From positions 105,496,717 to 105,560,716 of the forward strand of contig OW240917.1 of NCBI GenBank assembly GCA_933207985.1: 64,000 nucleotides of DNA, read 5' to 3'. The position numbers and the translations under genes were made by a program. The notes under the pieces were generated by a model. That model saw only the letters and a program-made list of their open reading frames with translations. It ran no database searches and was not told the DNA's origin. This DNA is from Pelobates cultripes. Lineage: Eukaryota; Chordata; Amphibia; Anura; Pelobatidae. This document shows positions 1 to 11,495 of this stretch, one piece after another; the stretch's first letter is position 1, and each line of letters opens with the position of its first letter.

Positions 1-311
1 TGATCTTTCCTCCCTCAAGTGTTGTTACTCCTGTGTCTGTCTCCCTCCAAGTCAACGGTGCTACCATCAGCTCCACCATGCAGGCTCGCTGCCTAGGTGT
101 TATCTTTGACTCCGACTTCTCCTTCAAGCCTCATGTTCAATCTATCGCCAAATCCTGTCATTTCCATCTCAAAAACATTGCGCGCATCCGCCCCTACTTA
201 TCGCCAGATGCGACTAAGGTGTTGGTCCATTCCACTGTCCTTTCTCGCCTTGACTACTGTAATCCACTTCTCAGTGGTCTTACGTGCTCCCAACTAGCGC
301 CGTTACAGTCT
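1..311 (+). mobile_element. L2-like LINE, reverse transcriptase C-terminal part (5' fragment)
   Basis: An open frame from before position 33 to 311 encodes the region after the catalytic core of a non-LTR reverse transcriptase. Visible pieces are CLGVIFDSDFSF, a KSCHFHLKNIARIRPYL block and LDYCNPLLSGL, in the order usual for L2/Rex1-type LINEs. The frame stops making sense at 312, where a solo LTR enters, and resumes at 1293. The upstream part lies outside the window. This is a dead fragment; L2 rather than another CR1-superfamily clade is my best reading. Confidence 0.8.
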
Positions 312-1292
312 GTGACGAAGTGCCCTTCGCCACTTGTGCCTGGAGAGGACTGCTTGCCCGCCTCTTGCCCTGTGACTATGGCCCCTGGGATGTATTGCCC
401 TTTAAAGACATGATTTGGGCATAATGGATTTGTGTTGTGCTGCTGCTGGCCCTTAAGAACCATCTGGGGACATACTGTGGAGTTACTGGGTGGCCACCAT
501 TTCCTGTATCAGAAGCACATGGTGAGAACAATGGATGGCGGCCATTTTAACTCACAGACACTGTTTGGACTTTTCAACACGGTGCCATCTCGCCAGTAAT
601 TGGTGCACAGAGACATCGTGCAGTGTGTTTTGGACTATACAGCAGGGGACACATTATACAGTAATTGTTTTTCATTTAGCCTGTATATGTTCTGCAGAAT
701 CTGCATTAAACTGTATTTTCCAAAGTACTGAACGGATCTGGGTGAATTTTGGATATGTGGTTCACCCAGATCCCCCGGTTCCAAGGATATACTTTTTATG
801 GGGTTATTGCATGTTTTGGGGTCCCTGTGTGTTTTATGAAATTTTAATGTTTCTGGCCAGCAGATAATTGAGCTTTGTGTATTGTAGAAACTCAATTATC
901 TAGCCTGGCCCAGAGGAGGAGTTTTGTGTTGCATAAGTTGTGAGTTCTGTGTGCCAGTAAATCAGTCTTGTTCCAGCATTAAGCCTTGGCTCATGTTTGG
1001 GGGAAGGGATACCTACACTCTGGGGATTGCTATAATCACTTACTCCCCAGAGGAAGCTCTTGATTTGTTCCTGTTCCTGCTCTCTGGGGAAAGAGAGGTT
1101 CACCCACTGGAAGCTGGATCCTGGCCTTGGGTCCAGGGTGGGTGGAGACAGCAGAGACCCCGGCGCAGTTGCATCGCTGGAAGTGGGGTCTGCAGTGCTG
1201 ATGGTGTCGGTTGGAGTGCTTGGAGTCCTCGGCAAGCACTAGGAGCATCGATTGGCGGAGGTACTCAGTCGGAGTGCCAGCGTTCCGTCACA
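312..1292 (+). mobile_element. Solo LTR (family LTR-1) inserted in the L2 LINE
   Basis: The segment begins TGTGACGAAGTGCC and ends TTCCGTCACA, so it has TG...CA ends, and it is bounded by the 5-bp direct repeat CAGTC (307-311 and 1293-1297). Removing it with one CAGTC copy rejoins the LINE reading frame. No gag or pol lies inside, so it is a solo LTR, normally the product of recombination between two LTRs. Related LTRs lie at 25,073-26,039 and 42,544-43,933. Small open frames within it are not convincing genes. The parent family (ERV or Gypsy-like) is not resolved. Confidence 0.8.
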
Positions 1293-1940
1293 CAGTCCAT
1301 AATGAATGCGGCGGCGAGGCTCATCTTCCTGTCCGCCCGCACCTCCCATGCCTCACCCTTCTGTCAATCGCTACATTGGCTTCCTATAAAATATAGAGCT
1401 CAATTTAAAATTCTGGTTCTTGATTTCAAATCTCTACATAATGCTGCTCCCACCTATCTATCCTCCCTTATACACAAGTATGTCCCATCTAGGCCCTTAC
1501 GATCTGCTGAAGACTTACGTCTATCTTCTGTCCGTACTCCCACCTCTGATGCTCGCCTTCAAGATTTCTTGAGGGCTGCACCGTTCCTGTGGAACTCACT
1601 TCCCTCCTCCGTTAGATGCCCACCCAGTCTCCACTCCTTCAAAAAATCGTTAAAAACCCACTTCTTCATAAAAGCGTATCAATTAAACTGTTAACAGCTC
1701 CTGACTGATTCCTCTTCTGCAACTGTCATTAGTCTAATACTATCCTTACCTTTTTGTGTCATTTTACCCCACTCCCTCCAACATGTAAGCTCATTGAGCA
1801 GGGCCCTCAACCCCTCTGTTCCTGTGTGTCCAACTTGCCTGGTTACAACTACATGTCTGTTCGTCCACCCATTGTAAAGCGCTGCGGAATTTGACGGCGC
1901 TCTATAAATATCATAATAATAATAATAATAATAATATATA
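1293..1940 (+). mobile_element. L2-like LINE, reverse transcriptase end and 3' tail
   Basis: This continues the LINE from 1-311. The frame up to 1694 encodes MNAAARLIFLSARTSHASP, then LHWLPIKYRAQFKIL, and a final WNSLPSSVR...F motif typical of L2/CR1 C-termini, ending with a stop at 1692-1694. The 3' region ends in GTAAAGCGCTGCGGAATTTG followed by a GGCGCTCTATAAAT tail and ATA repeats, the usual 3' end of frog L2 elements. Confidence 0.8.
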
Positions 1941-1965
1941 TATATATACATATATATATATAAAA
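1912..1965. repeat. ATA/TA microsatellite at the LINE tail
   Basis: Runs of AAT/ATA and then TA follow directly on the LINE 3' end and probably grew from its tail. An A-rich tract follows at 2,050-2,074. Confidence 0.8.
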
Positions 1966-2059
1966 AATAAAACAAATGATGATTTGGTGTTTGATAAAGT
2001 CAATTTTGATACACATAAAGTATGAAATAACAAACACCATATTCTGATGTAAAAAAAAC

Positions 2060-4330
2060 AAAAAAAAAAAAAAACTGCCTTTTCACTTGCTATTAACTAA
2101 TACCAACCACAGTCCACCAGTTCTCTAAGAAACTCCTGTTTCAACTCCTACTTAAAAGAGACTACTTTAAATAGCCTACTTTCAAGCAAACTCCAGTGAG
2201 CTGTCAATTTAAGGCGCCGGAAAAGACATCATATCCGGTGATATTAGTGATGTGGATGATCGGTCGGGACGGCCGGAAGTGACGCAACCTCACTTGCGAC
2301 ACATCACTTCCAGTTTCTCCGGCAGATAGATATCAGTCTGTAATTGAGTCCTCTTCCCATAGGGAGGTCAAACACTCCATTTTGGAGAAGGGAAAAATTA
2401 AGGGAAAAGAGAGCAACAATTAATACATCCATTTAGTAGAGAATAAAAATACAATCAGTGTATTCTCTTGCTGGATAATGAGTCAATTAATATAAATCAA
2501 ATTTGGTGCAAACAGAGTAATTATACTATATTGAAAATAATAATGTAGATGCTGAAGGCCATCAACAGGTGCATATTTAGGATATATAAAATAAAAAATA
2601 TACATATAAAAATCATGTATACTAAAAATATTTATGTTACAATTATATATATAAAAAAAAACACACACATTAAAAACACAAACACACACACATATATATA
2701 CATTGTATATAAATGAAATGTTCCTGAGGCCTGTATGCACCTATCTGAAAATTACAAAATTAAAAAATCTAGGAAATGATCAATTTAGAAAGTGACAGAG
2801 TTAAAAATCAGAGTTAAGACTGCTTGGCTGTAGAGCATTTAACTTAAATATCCATTCCATTTCTGCCTTTCCTAATTTATTGGATGGTCCCCACCTCTCC
2901 ACGATCTTGATACTTTTTGTATACCCAAGAATTGCATATCTAATGGGTTATAATTATGGTGTGTTTTAAAATGGGATGGTACACTATGTCCTTCTTACGC
3001 TTTTTTTATATTTCTCACATGTCCAAAAAAACCTTTACTCTGATTTAAAAAGAATTAGTTTTTCTTTATTTTTATACAATTACTAACCAGTTTTTGTTTT
3101 AAACTAGGTGCTCTTCTAAAGATAATTGTTGGTTTGTCCGTTAGGATATCATGTAGCTAAGGATCTTGTTGTAAAATTGACCAATGTCTATTTATGATTT
3201 TCTTTAATTTATGGCTGTTTTAGCTAAAATCATATAGAATAGGTACATTTTCTTGCCTTGTCATATGTCCTTATGTTTATATTTTAAAAGTTAATTTCTT
3301 TCTGTTGTTAAAACTTCATTAAAACTAATAAATAATTTTATTTTCGTCATAACCTTTCTCTTTATAATCTTTACTTAATTTAGATGCCTGTTTACATTTT
3401 CTTAAAGGGACTCTCCAGTGCCAGGAAAACATCCATTTTCCTGGCACTGCAGAATCCTACAGTGCTCCTCTCCCTCCCACTCCCCATCCTTATCTGAATC
3501 CAGCGCTGATGTCCCTCAGCGCTGGGTCAGGCTCCGCCCATGCTCCTCCCCCGCTGACATCAGCCAGTGGGGGACACCTAATGTGCGGCAATGGCCACAC
3601 GCGCGCATTATACCTCCCCATAGGAAAGCATTCAATGCTTTCCTATGGGGATTCTGGTGACGCTGGAGGTCCTCATGCATAGCATGAGGACGTCCATTGT
3701 TTAAAACACTTTTTGGGATTTAAGAACCAGGAAGTCCATCTAGTGGCTGTCTGATAAAGGAGGACTTAACAATGCAAGGTAATTATTGCAGTTTATAAAA
3801 AACTGCAATAATTACACTTGCAGGGTTAAGGGGGATGGGAGTTGGCACCCAGACCACTCCATTGGACAGAAGTGGTCTGGGTGCCTGGAGTGTCCCTTTA
3901 ATTTGTGCAATTTCTCTTTATCCTAAGGAATTGTGATTTAGGAATGCCATTTAACCATGGGTGGTAATGGCATCTAGAGGACTGGATATAACGATTTATA
4001 TCCACAGGTTTAAAAAAAGGTTTTAGTGTTAATTTTATTGTGGTCTATAAATAATTTGGGATCTTAAAAATCCACAGTTTTGCTGAAATTAGCTGTAAGA
4101 ACCATACCCCAGTTGATAGCATTTAGATGATCTAAAAATAGTTTGAAATGTTCCTCTGGACCATTCCAGATAAAAAAATCATCAATGTACCGGTGATAAG
4201 TGACCAGGTTCCCCACCCAATCATGCCCACTGAAAACAAAACTTTGTTCCCAATGCGCCATAAACAGGTTGGCATAACTGGGTGTTCACCTGGTCCCCAT
4301 AGCCGTACCACATATTATATAATTCTTCAT
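2060..4330 (-). mobile_element. Penelope-like element D, decayed RT C-terminal half plus 3' terminal region
   Basis: Read on the minus strand from about 4,330 down, the translation shows the PLE palm with motif YHRYIDDFFIWNG (4,185-4,225 area), the following INW.MVLTANFS segment, and then KSQFLRIKRNC near 3,920. A MITE breaks the element at 3,405-3,898. Below it recognisable but frameshifted pieces continue (NRHWSILQQDP, then a C-terminal EWIFKLNALQP near 2,830-2,860). From about 2,530 to 2,060 lies terminal non-coding sequence that is repeated in inverted orientation at 5,262-6,140. No GIY-YIG block could be read cleanly. It is an old, inactive copy. Confidence 0.75.
3405..3898. mobile_element. 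MITE (AAGGGACTC...GTGTCCCTT family) inside PLE-D
   Basis: The ends AAGGGACTCTCCAG and CTGGAGTGTCCCTT are inverted repeats flanked by TA (or TTA/TTAA) on each side. The inner ends GTGCCAGGAAAAC and GTGGTCTGGGTGCC recur in other copies (23,892; 58,658; 62,912). There is no coding capacity. The insertion splits PLE-D. Confidence 0.8.
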
Positions 4331-4339
4331 AATGATTGC

Positions 4340-5200
4340 TTACCTTATGTAATCAAGTATGAAGATTCTGGTGTACTTGAATACATAAAAAGGGGTAAAA
4401 CACAGAAGAAACACTAGTGCAGATGGTACTGGTAAATAAATAAAGTGCAAAATGAATATAAGAGAAGAATTCCCAATTTTCAGATACAGACAACAAACAA
4501 ACTCAGTGTTTGGGTGATCAACCCCACTTCCCAACACACAGAGTCCACCAGTGCAGCGCTTTAAATGTGTTTACACTAACCCCTCAATATATGTAGGGGA
4601 TTTTCCACATGTAAGAAATAAAAAAAAATATAATAGTGTAATATATTACTTTACAGATGTATATTAAAGTGAGTATGTAAATAAACTCACATTTTGTAGA
4701 GCCTTTTTCATTATCGGCTTTAAACAAAAGGCGAGTCTGGGCCTTTTAGGTGGCACCAGGGGACCTTCTTCTGTGTTTTTTATCCTCAGCAGCAAATATG
4801 GAGATAAAAGCAGAGAAGATGAAGATAAAAAGGGGACTTTTAAATTTAAAAAGTGTATATTTATTACAAATAAAACACCAATTGAGAAAGCCCTTACCGG
4901 TGAAACGAGTCTTGGATTAGTAGAAGGACCAAAGGAAGGACTTATTGCTTAATTATATTTGTATTTTCAACTTTGATTTTATTTGTTTTTTTGTAATAAA
5001 TTTGTCTATATCTCTTGTTCCAAGGGGATTTTTTGGGATATCCACTTAATGTGCAATAGCTGCTGATATCACAATTATAATTAATAAAATCACTGTTAAA
5101 CGCCTTATATACATTTTTTGTATTTTTTCCCAATTTTCAGAGCCTGAACGGTAAGGCTCTATAAAAGTGCAGCGGTGCTCATATAGGTTATTATATTAAG
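4340..5200 (-). repeat. PLE-type terminal sequence, partly inverted against 6,680-6,880
   Basis: Sequence at 4,344-4,480 (GTGTACTTGAATACATAAAA and following) and 5,140-5,190 (GGCTCTATAAAAGTGCAGCG) reappears as reverse complement at 6,733-6,880 and 6,680-6,730. A motif TTGAGAAAGCCCTTACC-GGTGAAACG at about 4,881-4,908 resembles the degenerate hammerhead-like motif of the other PLE ends. I read this as PLE pseudo-LTR remnants. Confidence 0.5.
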
Positions 5201-5261
5201 AATTCCTATTCTTATTTTTATCTTTATATTTATTTTTATATTATCTTTTATCCTTCATTGG

Positions 5262-5514
5262 ACCAAATTACTCTGTTTGAACCACATTAGATTTATATTG
5301 ATTGACTCATTATCCAGCAGGAGAATACACTGATTGTATTTTTATTCCCTACTAAAGATATGTACTGATTGTTGCTCTCTTTTCCCTTCATTTTTTCCTT
5401 CTCCAAAATGGAGGAGGAGGACTCAATTACAGACTAACATTGATCAGCCAGCAAAACTGGAAGTGACGTGCTGCAAGTGACGTTGCATCACTTCCGGCCG
5501 ACCTGATCATCCAC
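5262..5514 (+). mobile_element. PLE-D family terminal region, inverted copy (left part)
   Basis: This is a diverged reverse complement of 2,245-2,530, sharing GAATACACTGATTGTATTTT, TTGCTCTCTTTTCCCTT and CACTTCCGGCCG blocks. Inverted PLE ends around a truncated copy are a known habit of Penelope-like elements. A solo LTR interrupts it at 5,515. Confidence 0.7.
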
Positions 5515-6099
5515 TGTAACGTATTTATCCTCACCTTGCGGCATCTGCAGTAATTGCCTTGCAAACAAACGCGGTAGTGCCGTTCAGCGGCCATGCATTA
5601 AGTGAGTCTGACTCCTGCAGCCTGTTGGTGGACGCCGGTCACCGAGGATCCACACTAATTTGTAACCCCTTGATCGCCCACGGCATTGATGATGTCGGCG
5701 TGCGTGTGACCTCACGTAAAGGATGCGCATGCACGTTCTGAGGTCAAAGGTCGCGTACGGCCAATTGGATCTGAGAGAGGCTTATTTAAACTCCTTTTGC
5801 CTTTTCCTCATTGCCCTGTCATGGTTTCCCTTAGTGGTTGTCCGAGAGTGTGTTCCTGAGCGTTTATTTATTTCTGGTTATTGACTTTGGCTTCGTTTTG
5901 ACTTCCCTGTATTCTGGTATCTCTGCCTTCAGGATTTCCCTTATCGTTGTGTCCCATTCTGTTGTCACCCGACCTCGACAAGTATTCGGACTATTCTTTG
6001 GTACGTTAAGTCCGGCCATTCTAAGACCCAGCAAGAGGTTACCTTTTAGTCCTAGGTGTGATACAGTTCTATATGCTGGATCAACTAGTAATCCCGACA
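5515..6099 (+). mobile_element. Solo LTR (family LTR-2) inside PLE terminal sequence
   Basis: The segment starts TGTAACGTATTTATCC and ends AATCCCGACA, giving TG...CA ends, with 5-bp direct repeats TCCAC at 5,510-5,514 and 6,100-6,104. The flanks rejoin into the PLE sequence seen in inverted form near 2,220-2,260 (GATCATCCACATCACTAAT), which confirms the borders. It contains a GGCTTATTTAAACTCC segment that may be its promoter. The open frames at 5,559-5,741, 5,838-6,128 and 5,864-6,145 show no known domain. Confidence 0.7.
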
Positions 6100-6104
6100 T
6101 CCAC

Positions 6105-6880
6105 ATCACTAATGGGTGCCTGATATGATGCCTTTTTTGGCGCACGAAATTGACATCACATCACTAGAACAAAGAAGGGCAATGTGCCCTTACATCATAT
6201 GATTGGATAACAATCATCATGTGACTACAATCCTTCATGGCTGCGACCATTTAAAAAGAGCATTTGAACCTGGAAATTACTACAGCCAACTGAGGAAGCC
6301 CATATTGGCAAAATGCGTTTTGACATATCAGTACTGGACCTTAGAGACTGATAAGTGCTTGTCATTTGATTTTATTTCAATTTAAAATGCTTATTCTTAT
6401 TATCTATTTTCGTTGAATAAATACTAGTTTTTAGCACCCAATCTGCTTATTAGTCCAGATTCCAGGTTCCAGCTGGGGGAGTGTCACTTCTATATATTGA
6501 CACAAAGCATTCCCACCTTAGAGCCAAGGCATCATTAGGCTCTTAAAAAGGTGAAAGTCCCTTATTACAATTTTATATTACTTCATCACTTTCAGAGGAA
6601 TACTACACCATAATTTTTTCCTTATTTTTCGGTTTCATCCTGAGAGCGGAATTTGTGGGAAGAAAGGTGGGGTGCCACCTATATGAGCACCGCTGTACTT
6701 ATATAGAGCCTTAACTTTCAGGTTCTGAAAATGGTGAGTTCTTCTCTTATATTCATTTTGCACTTTATTTATATACCAGTACCATCTGCACTAGTGTTTC
6801 TTCAGTTGTATCCCCTTTTTTATGTATTCAAGTACACCAGAATCTTCATACTTGACTAAAAGGGGTAAGCAATCATTGCA
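6105..6880 (+). mobile_element. PLE-D family terminal region (right part)
   Basis: It continues the PLE end from 5,514 (ATCACTAATGGGTGCC, then TGATATGATGCC, both matching the inverted copy at 2,225-2,250). At 6,283-6,312 lies CTGAGGAAGCCCATATTGGC-AAAATGCG, a degenerate hammerhead-like motif. The last 200 bases pair with 4,344-5,190 in inverted orientation. There is no coding sequence. Confidence 0.6.
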
Positions 6881-6989
6881 TGCTAAATATCACTAAGAGC
6901 TCCACCCATCTATTATTAGGATTATATCTTAATGATTATTTGTCTGGTTTGATATTAAGGTGACGGGGAAGCATTATGAGTATTCCCTC

Positions 6990-7350
6990 ATGGGTTTATT
7001 AGAGCAGCTACTATTATTTTGACTTTGTAACTTTCTAAAACCCCATAAAACCTGAACGTCGGATGCATCATTGTACTCGTGGGACATCACAGCATACAAA
7101 TATGTGTTTTGCTGCAGTAACAGCTGTTTTATGACATTCACAGTTAAAACTTGGAAAATAATAAAATTTCTTAATTGCTCACACTTTTGTAGAGTTTATT
7201 AATATTCAATTATGCTTCATATACAAATATTTGATGTGCAATTCAATCCCTTTTTGTTTTGAATATAATAAAATATAATAAGTGTGGGTGTACTTAATAT
7301 GAAAGTGGTAAGTTGTGGTAAAACAAAAATGGTTTTTGCTTTGGTTCAGA
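6990..7350 (+). repeat. Unclassified dispersed repeat, copy related to 57,245-57,590
   Basis: Blocks CATAAAACCTG, TTCACAGTTAAAA, AATTATGCTTCATA, AAATATTTGATGT and ATATAATAAGTGTGGGT occur in the same order at 57,280-57,560. The family also appears, rearranged, at 10,020-10,725. I do not recognise the class. Confidence 0.65.
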
Positions 7351-8774
7351 ACTTGGACAATTGTGTCTGTCCTTAAGGGGTTATAGACACATTACTGTGA
7401 GTACTATTGTTGTGGAGCTCTGGTATAAAGTCATATTCACCAAGAATACTAAGCTCCTACATAAGGAGCACATTGGGATAGGAAATAGTGACAGAGGAAT
7501 TGGGGCTCAAAAAAGTGACTGCCCTTCCTTTCTCACTTTGGAGAAATGTCATAAGTTATCCTCAGAAATATAAGGTTATTGAACTAAAGGGTCATAAATA
7601 TCATAATACCATTCAGTTTATCTTTTCCCAATAGGTGAAACATATTTCTCCAATGAAGTAGACTTTAAGTAATAGATAAATATCTGGTTCTATGCAATAA
7701 TAAAAAAAAAAAATAGATACGGATACTGTACTAATAATTACAAAAAAAATCATAGGATACTCACAGTTGCCAAGAGCATTGCATTAATAGAGCGAAAACA
7801 GGGTTATGTACTTAAAATTTAAGGCCCGAGTAGCAGAAGTGAAAGTGTAGCTGGCTTAGATTACAATTAAATTTAAATCTGAAATGCACTTTGAATTTAC
7901 TTTAAATTCTCACTTTACTTAATAAACCTGTTGGAAGTATATACTCCTGCTAAAGAATAATTACCAAATCATGGGAAGCAATAAGGACGAATTGGATTTC
8001 ACAGGTTGAGTAAGGTATACCAGGTAACAAATATCAAAATAAAAACGTTTATTTCCTCATAGAAGGAACCTATATCCATAAACAACCCAGTGGCTAATAT
8101 AGTCTGACAAACATTCTTGATCTTTTTATATACATAGATTGCTTGTACAGTGTTTCATAGTCTTATAAGTAAAAAAAAAAATTAGGTGGTAACTAAACTC
8201 AAAATATAGATGTATTGTTGTGTAACATTTTTGAAAGAAAATGCATTTAATTTACTGTATGTGAAATGGACCTTTCAAAATAATTTATGATTTACTCAGA
8301 ATCTTTTGTGGACACTTAGTAAGATAAAATAGCAATATCTCTTCAGTCTAGTAGAATTCTCTTAGTAATCTACTGCTCCCTGCAAACTACAACAACTCAA
8401 GCTTAAGATATTGCAGACAAAATTAAGTTACTAAAATTAGAGATTTATTATCAGACAAGAAAAGAAACATCCAAAGCTCCAGAAAAAAAACTGATTCGAA
8501 TGAACTTTAATGCACACAAATCAAATAAATAAGACATTTCATTTTATAAGAATCCTAGCTTGGAAAACAGCTTTTGAAAGTTTGTCACTTGATAATAAAC
8601 ACCCTTCTTTTAATTCCTTACCTGTCAAGATAGACGTGTCTGTGTTAGCGAAGCTATATTTTTTTTTCAGAATTCTACCAAAAAAGAAAAAGGTGAAAAT
8701 GTAAAAAAAAAAATCACTTAAAAAAGTCAAATCTAATATACTATCTTTATCTTTCTAAAAAAAAAAAAATTGCG
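7351..8774. other. AT-rich non-coding DNA
   Basis: CCTTAAGGGGTTA at about 7,371-7,383 looks like one end of the short palindromic MITE found at 42,680 and 55,104. The rest is AT-rich, with poly-A and poly-T tracts and no supportable gene. The reading frames at 8,510-8,704 and 8,539-8,730 face each other in low-complexity sequence. Confidence 0.5.
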
Positions 8775-9221
8775 GCAGCTTGAGTCATAGCAACATGGAT
8801 ACACAGCAAAATGATTTCATAATTGTTCCTGGTAGGTCAATACACAAACAATGCAGTTGTAATCAAAATGATTCAACCCCCAGTTTTATCGCCACAATTT
8901 ACCAAATTTCATCTGTTTGCAATTAACAAATCAAACAAAAGCAATTGAAATGGCTCAACACAAGGAATGCTCCAAGTGATTCAACTGGAAAAAAAAAACC
9001 TGAATAGAATCCCTCAACACAGCACAAATATGCAAAACAGGTGTTGTGCCAAGCATACCTGATGCAACTAATCAAGTGCTTAGTTGTACCAGGTGTGCTT
9101 AGAATACTTGAACTGGCTAGGGGTTTGTTGAGTATCACATTTGACTGCATGTTAGAAATATGGCTAAGTCAAAAGAATGGTCCACATAGTTAAGAAAAGA
9201 GAGATAATTGAGGTACTCAGT
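8775..9221 (+). mobile_element. Tc1/mariner-like element, 5' non-coding part and transposase start
   Basis: Translation from 9,161 gives MAKSKEW followed by a KEIIEVL segment, the start of a Tc1-type transposase helix-turn-helix. The upstream 380 bases look like its 5' non-coding arm. An unrelated segment enters at 9,222 and the transposase resumes near 9,481. Confidence 0.55.
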
Positions 9222-9480
9222 TTTGACTCAATTATTTCCCAGACATAGGGATGCCTGGGAGGGGCTTGTGTAGTTTTGAATGGAGACCACATGCTGGGGG
9301 TCTGTGCATAAAAGGCTGAGTTTGTGCTGTATAAATCAGTTGTACTCCCAGAACTGTGTGTCGTCCAGTTACTGGTGGGGAATAGAGCTATTCACTTCAC
9401 AGTGCCTTGTTCCTGAGTTCCTGTCTTCACGGATCCAGTGGATCCAGTGTTCTTGTCAGGACTAGCTGTCCACTACCTTG
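9222..9480 (+). mobile_element. Insertion in the Tc1-like copy, possible LTR fragment
   Basis: This 260-bp stretch splits the Tc1-like frame. It carries GGCTGAGTTTGTGCTGTATAAA and a following TCAGTTGTACTCCC, which resembles the promoter-to-R part of the LTR-1 family (compare 43,555-43,600 and 25,665-25,710), and a CTCAATTATTTCCCAG piece like 884-900. Ends and target duplication are not clear, so the class is tentative. Confidence 0.35.
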
Positions 9481-9890
9481 CCGTTTAAAAACAAGGAACA
9501 GGATACAAAAAGATAGCGAAAGCATTGAATGTAATGAATGTTCCTAGAGACACTTTTGGAAGCATAATTCGCAAGTTCAAAGTAGTTACACAACATAGAC
9601 AGGGCAAAAAAGGAAGCTATCAATGATTGCAACCAGATTTCTGAGAAGGCAGGTTGTGAAAAACCCTTGAGTGACTGCAAATGACCTGCAGCAAGACTTG
9701 GTGGTAAAAGGCACTTAGGTTTCAGCAAGCATAGTAACACGTGTACTAAAAGCAGAAGGTTTCCTTGCCAGAACTCAGAGAAAAGGCAGTCTTTGCATTA
9801 CTGCCTAGTAACACCTCTAGTGTGCAGCACTGATGTTCAGCATTTCCATGCTCTGCTTGGAGGTGCTAAACCTCTGAACTTTCCCCAAAG
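9481..9890 (+). pseudogene. Tc1-like transposase, DNA-binding domain fragment
   Basis: Reading across frames gives YKKIAKALNV, PRDTFGSIIRKFKV and, after a shift, TANDLQQDLVVKGT and LKAEGFLARTQRK. These are the two helix-turn-helix parts of Tc1-type transposases. The DDE catalytic domain is absent and there are several stops, so it is a dead fragment. An unrelated frame on the minus strand (9,462-9,740) is a shadow. Confidence 0.75.
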
Positions 9891-10019
9891 AGTTTAAAAA
9901 TACCCTGTGTTTACATGCTTTTTTGCTTTTTTTTGCATGTTATAGGGCTATAGGTACAAGTAGAATATTGCGGTTTCAAAACATAAATTTTTTAAATTTA
10001 TCAATAGTGACATTGTAAC

Positions 10020-10725
10020 ACTATTATCTGTCATAAATCTCTGAATAACACCCCACATGTACATATTTTTTTTAAAGTAGACAACCCAGGGTATTCAATA
10101 TGGGGTATGTCCAGTCTTTTTTAGTAGCCACTTAGTCGAAAACACTGGCCAAAGTAAGCATTCATATTTGTTTGTGTGTGAAAAAAGTAAAAAAACTAAA
10201 TTGAACGCTAATTTTGGCCAGTGTTTGTGACCAAGTGGTTACTAAAAAAGACTGGACATACCCCATTTGCAATACCTTGGGTTGTCTTCTTTTGCAAATG
10301 GTATGCCATCATGGGGGTAATTCTCATTCCTGGGCTACCATACGCTCTCAAAGGCAACGTAACCAACCTGGCCATTTTCAATGTAAAAATATTTGACCCA
10401 TATATTTGACCTTGTAACTTTCAAAAATACTATAAAACCTGTACATGGGGGGTACTGTTTTACTCAGGAGACATCGCTGAACACAAATATTAGTGTTTAA
10501 AAACTGGAAAACGTATCACAACAATTATATCATCAGTAAAAGTGCTGTTTGTGTGTGAAAAATGCAAAAAAAGTCACTTTCACTGACAATATCATCGCTG
10601 TGATATGTTTTACTGTTTTGAATCACTAATATTTGTGTTCAGCGAAGTCTCCCGAGTAAAACAGTACCCCCCATGTACAGGTTTTAGGGTGTCGTAGAAC
10701 GTTACAGGGTAAAATACAGTGCTAG
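10020..10725. repeat. Foldback repeat with two internal inverted pairs
   Basis: GGGGTATGTCCAGTCTTTTT at about 10,102-10,121 is matched in reverse by AAAAAGACTGGACATACCCC at about 10,245-10,264, with flanking homology (ACTGGCCAAA against TTGGCCAGT). A second pair joins TGTACATGGGGGGTACTGTTTTACT near 10,441 with AGTAAAACAGTACCCCCCATGTACA near 10,655. The same modules occur at 56,702-57,345. No protein is supported. Ends and target duplication are not resolved. Confidence 0.7.
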
Positions 10726-10779
10726 CAAATTCAATTCTCTGGAATTTCGGCCTGGGTTGGCAGGCAGGTCCCTTAAATT

Positions 10780-11320
10780 GCAATCAATAAAATTACTGAA
10801 TTATGTAAAACTATTACATAAATACGCACGTAGAATTTAAATATATATGCATATTTATATATTTGAAGTCTACGTGTATATTTATATAATTATTTATGTA
10901 ATTTTGTATATGGACATATGTATATTAATTATTATTTTAATTTATTTTTATATACATAGATATATATACAAATTCATTCTAAGTGTATTTTGATATAAAT
11001 ATATTTATATATATTAATTTTAAAATACAGTTAGAATAAAATTTCATATAGATATATAATTTTTTTATTTTTTTATTATTATTTTAAATTTTTTTTATTT
11101 AATTTAAATTACTTATTATTTATATTTTATAATAATATATATACAATATATATAGTTATTATATATATTATATATATATACGTGTGTAATTTAATTATAA
11201 GTGTATTTTTATATTAATATAAGTACATATTAATATAAAAATACACTTAGTATGGCATAATATATGTCTATATATCATATATACACATATATAATTTCTT
11301 TTTTTTTTATTAACATTAAC
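10780..11320. repeat. AT-rich low-complexity tract
   Basis: Over 500 bases are dominated by TATATA, ATTTA and AATTT words with several small palindromes, including inverted ATATTAATATAAAAATACACTT near 11,200-11,250. No gene is visible. Confidence 0.8.
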
Positions 11321-11389
11321 CTTTATTTTATTTTCTGATTTTACACTAGCAGGGAGACTGCCTGTCAGCACAGGCAGTCCCCCTGCAGG

Positions 11390-11489
11390 NNNNNNNNNNN
11401 NNNNNNNNNNNNNNNNNNNNNNNNNNNNNNNNNNNNNNNNNNNNNNNNNNNNNNNNNNNNNNNNNNNNNNNNNNNNNNNNNNNNNNNNN
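11390..11489. other. Assembly gap (100 N)
   Basis: Exactly 100 N characters, the conventional unknown-size gap. A near-perfect palindrome starts only a few bases after it. Confidence 0.99.
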
Positions 11490-11495
11490 AAAATT

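Noticed and set aside
924..1694. 256-codon frame as one protein
   Set aside because: Its first 120 codons are LTR sequence read by chance in frame with the LINE end; the LTR border at 1292 separates the two.
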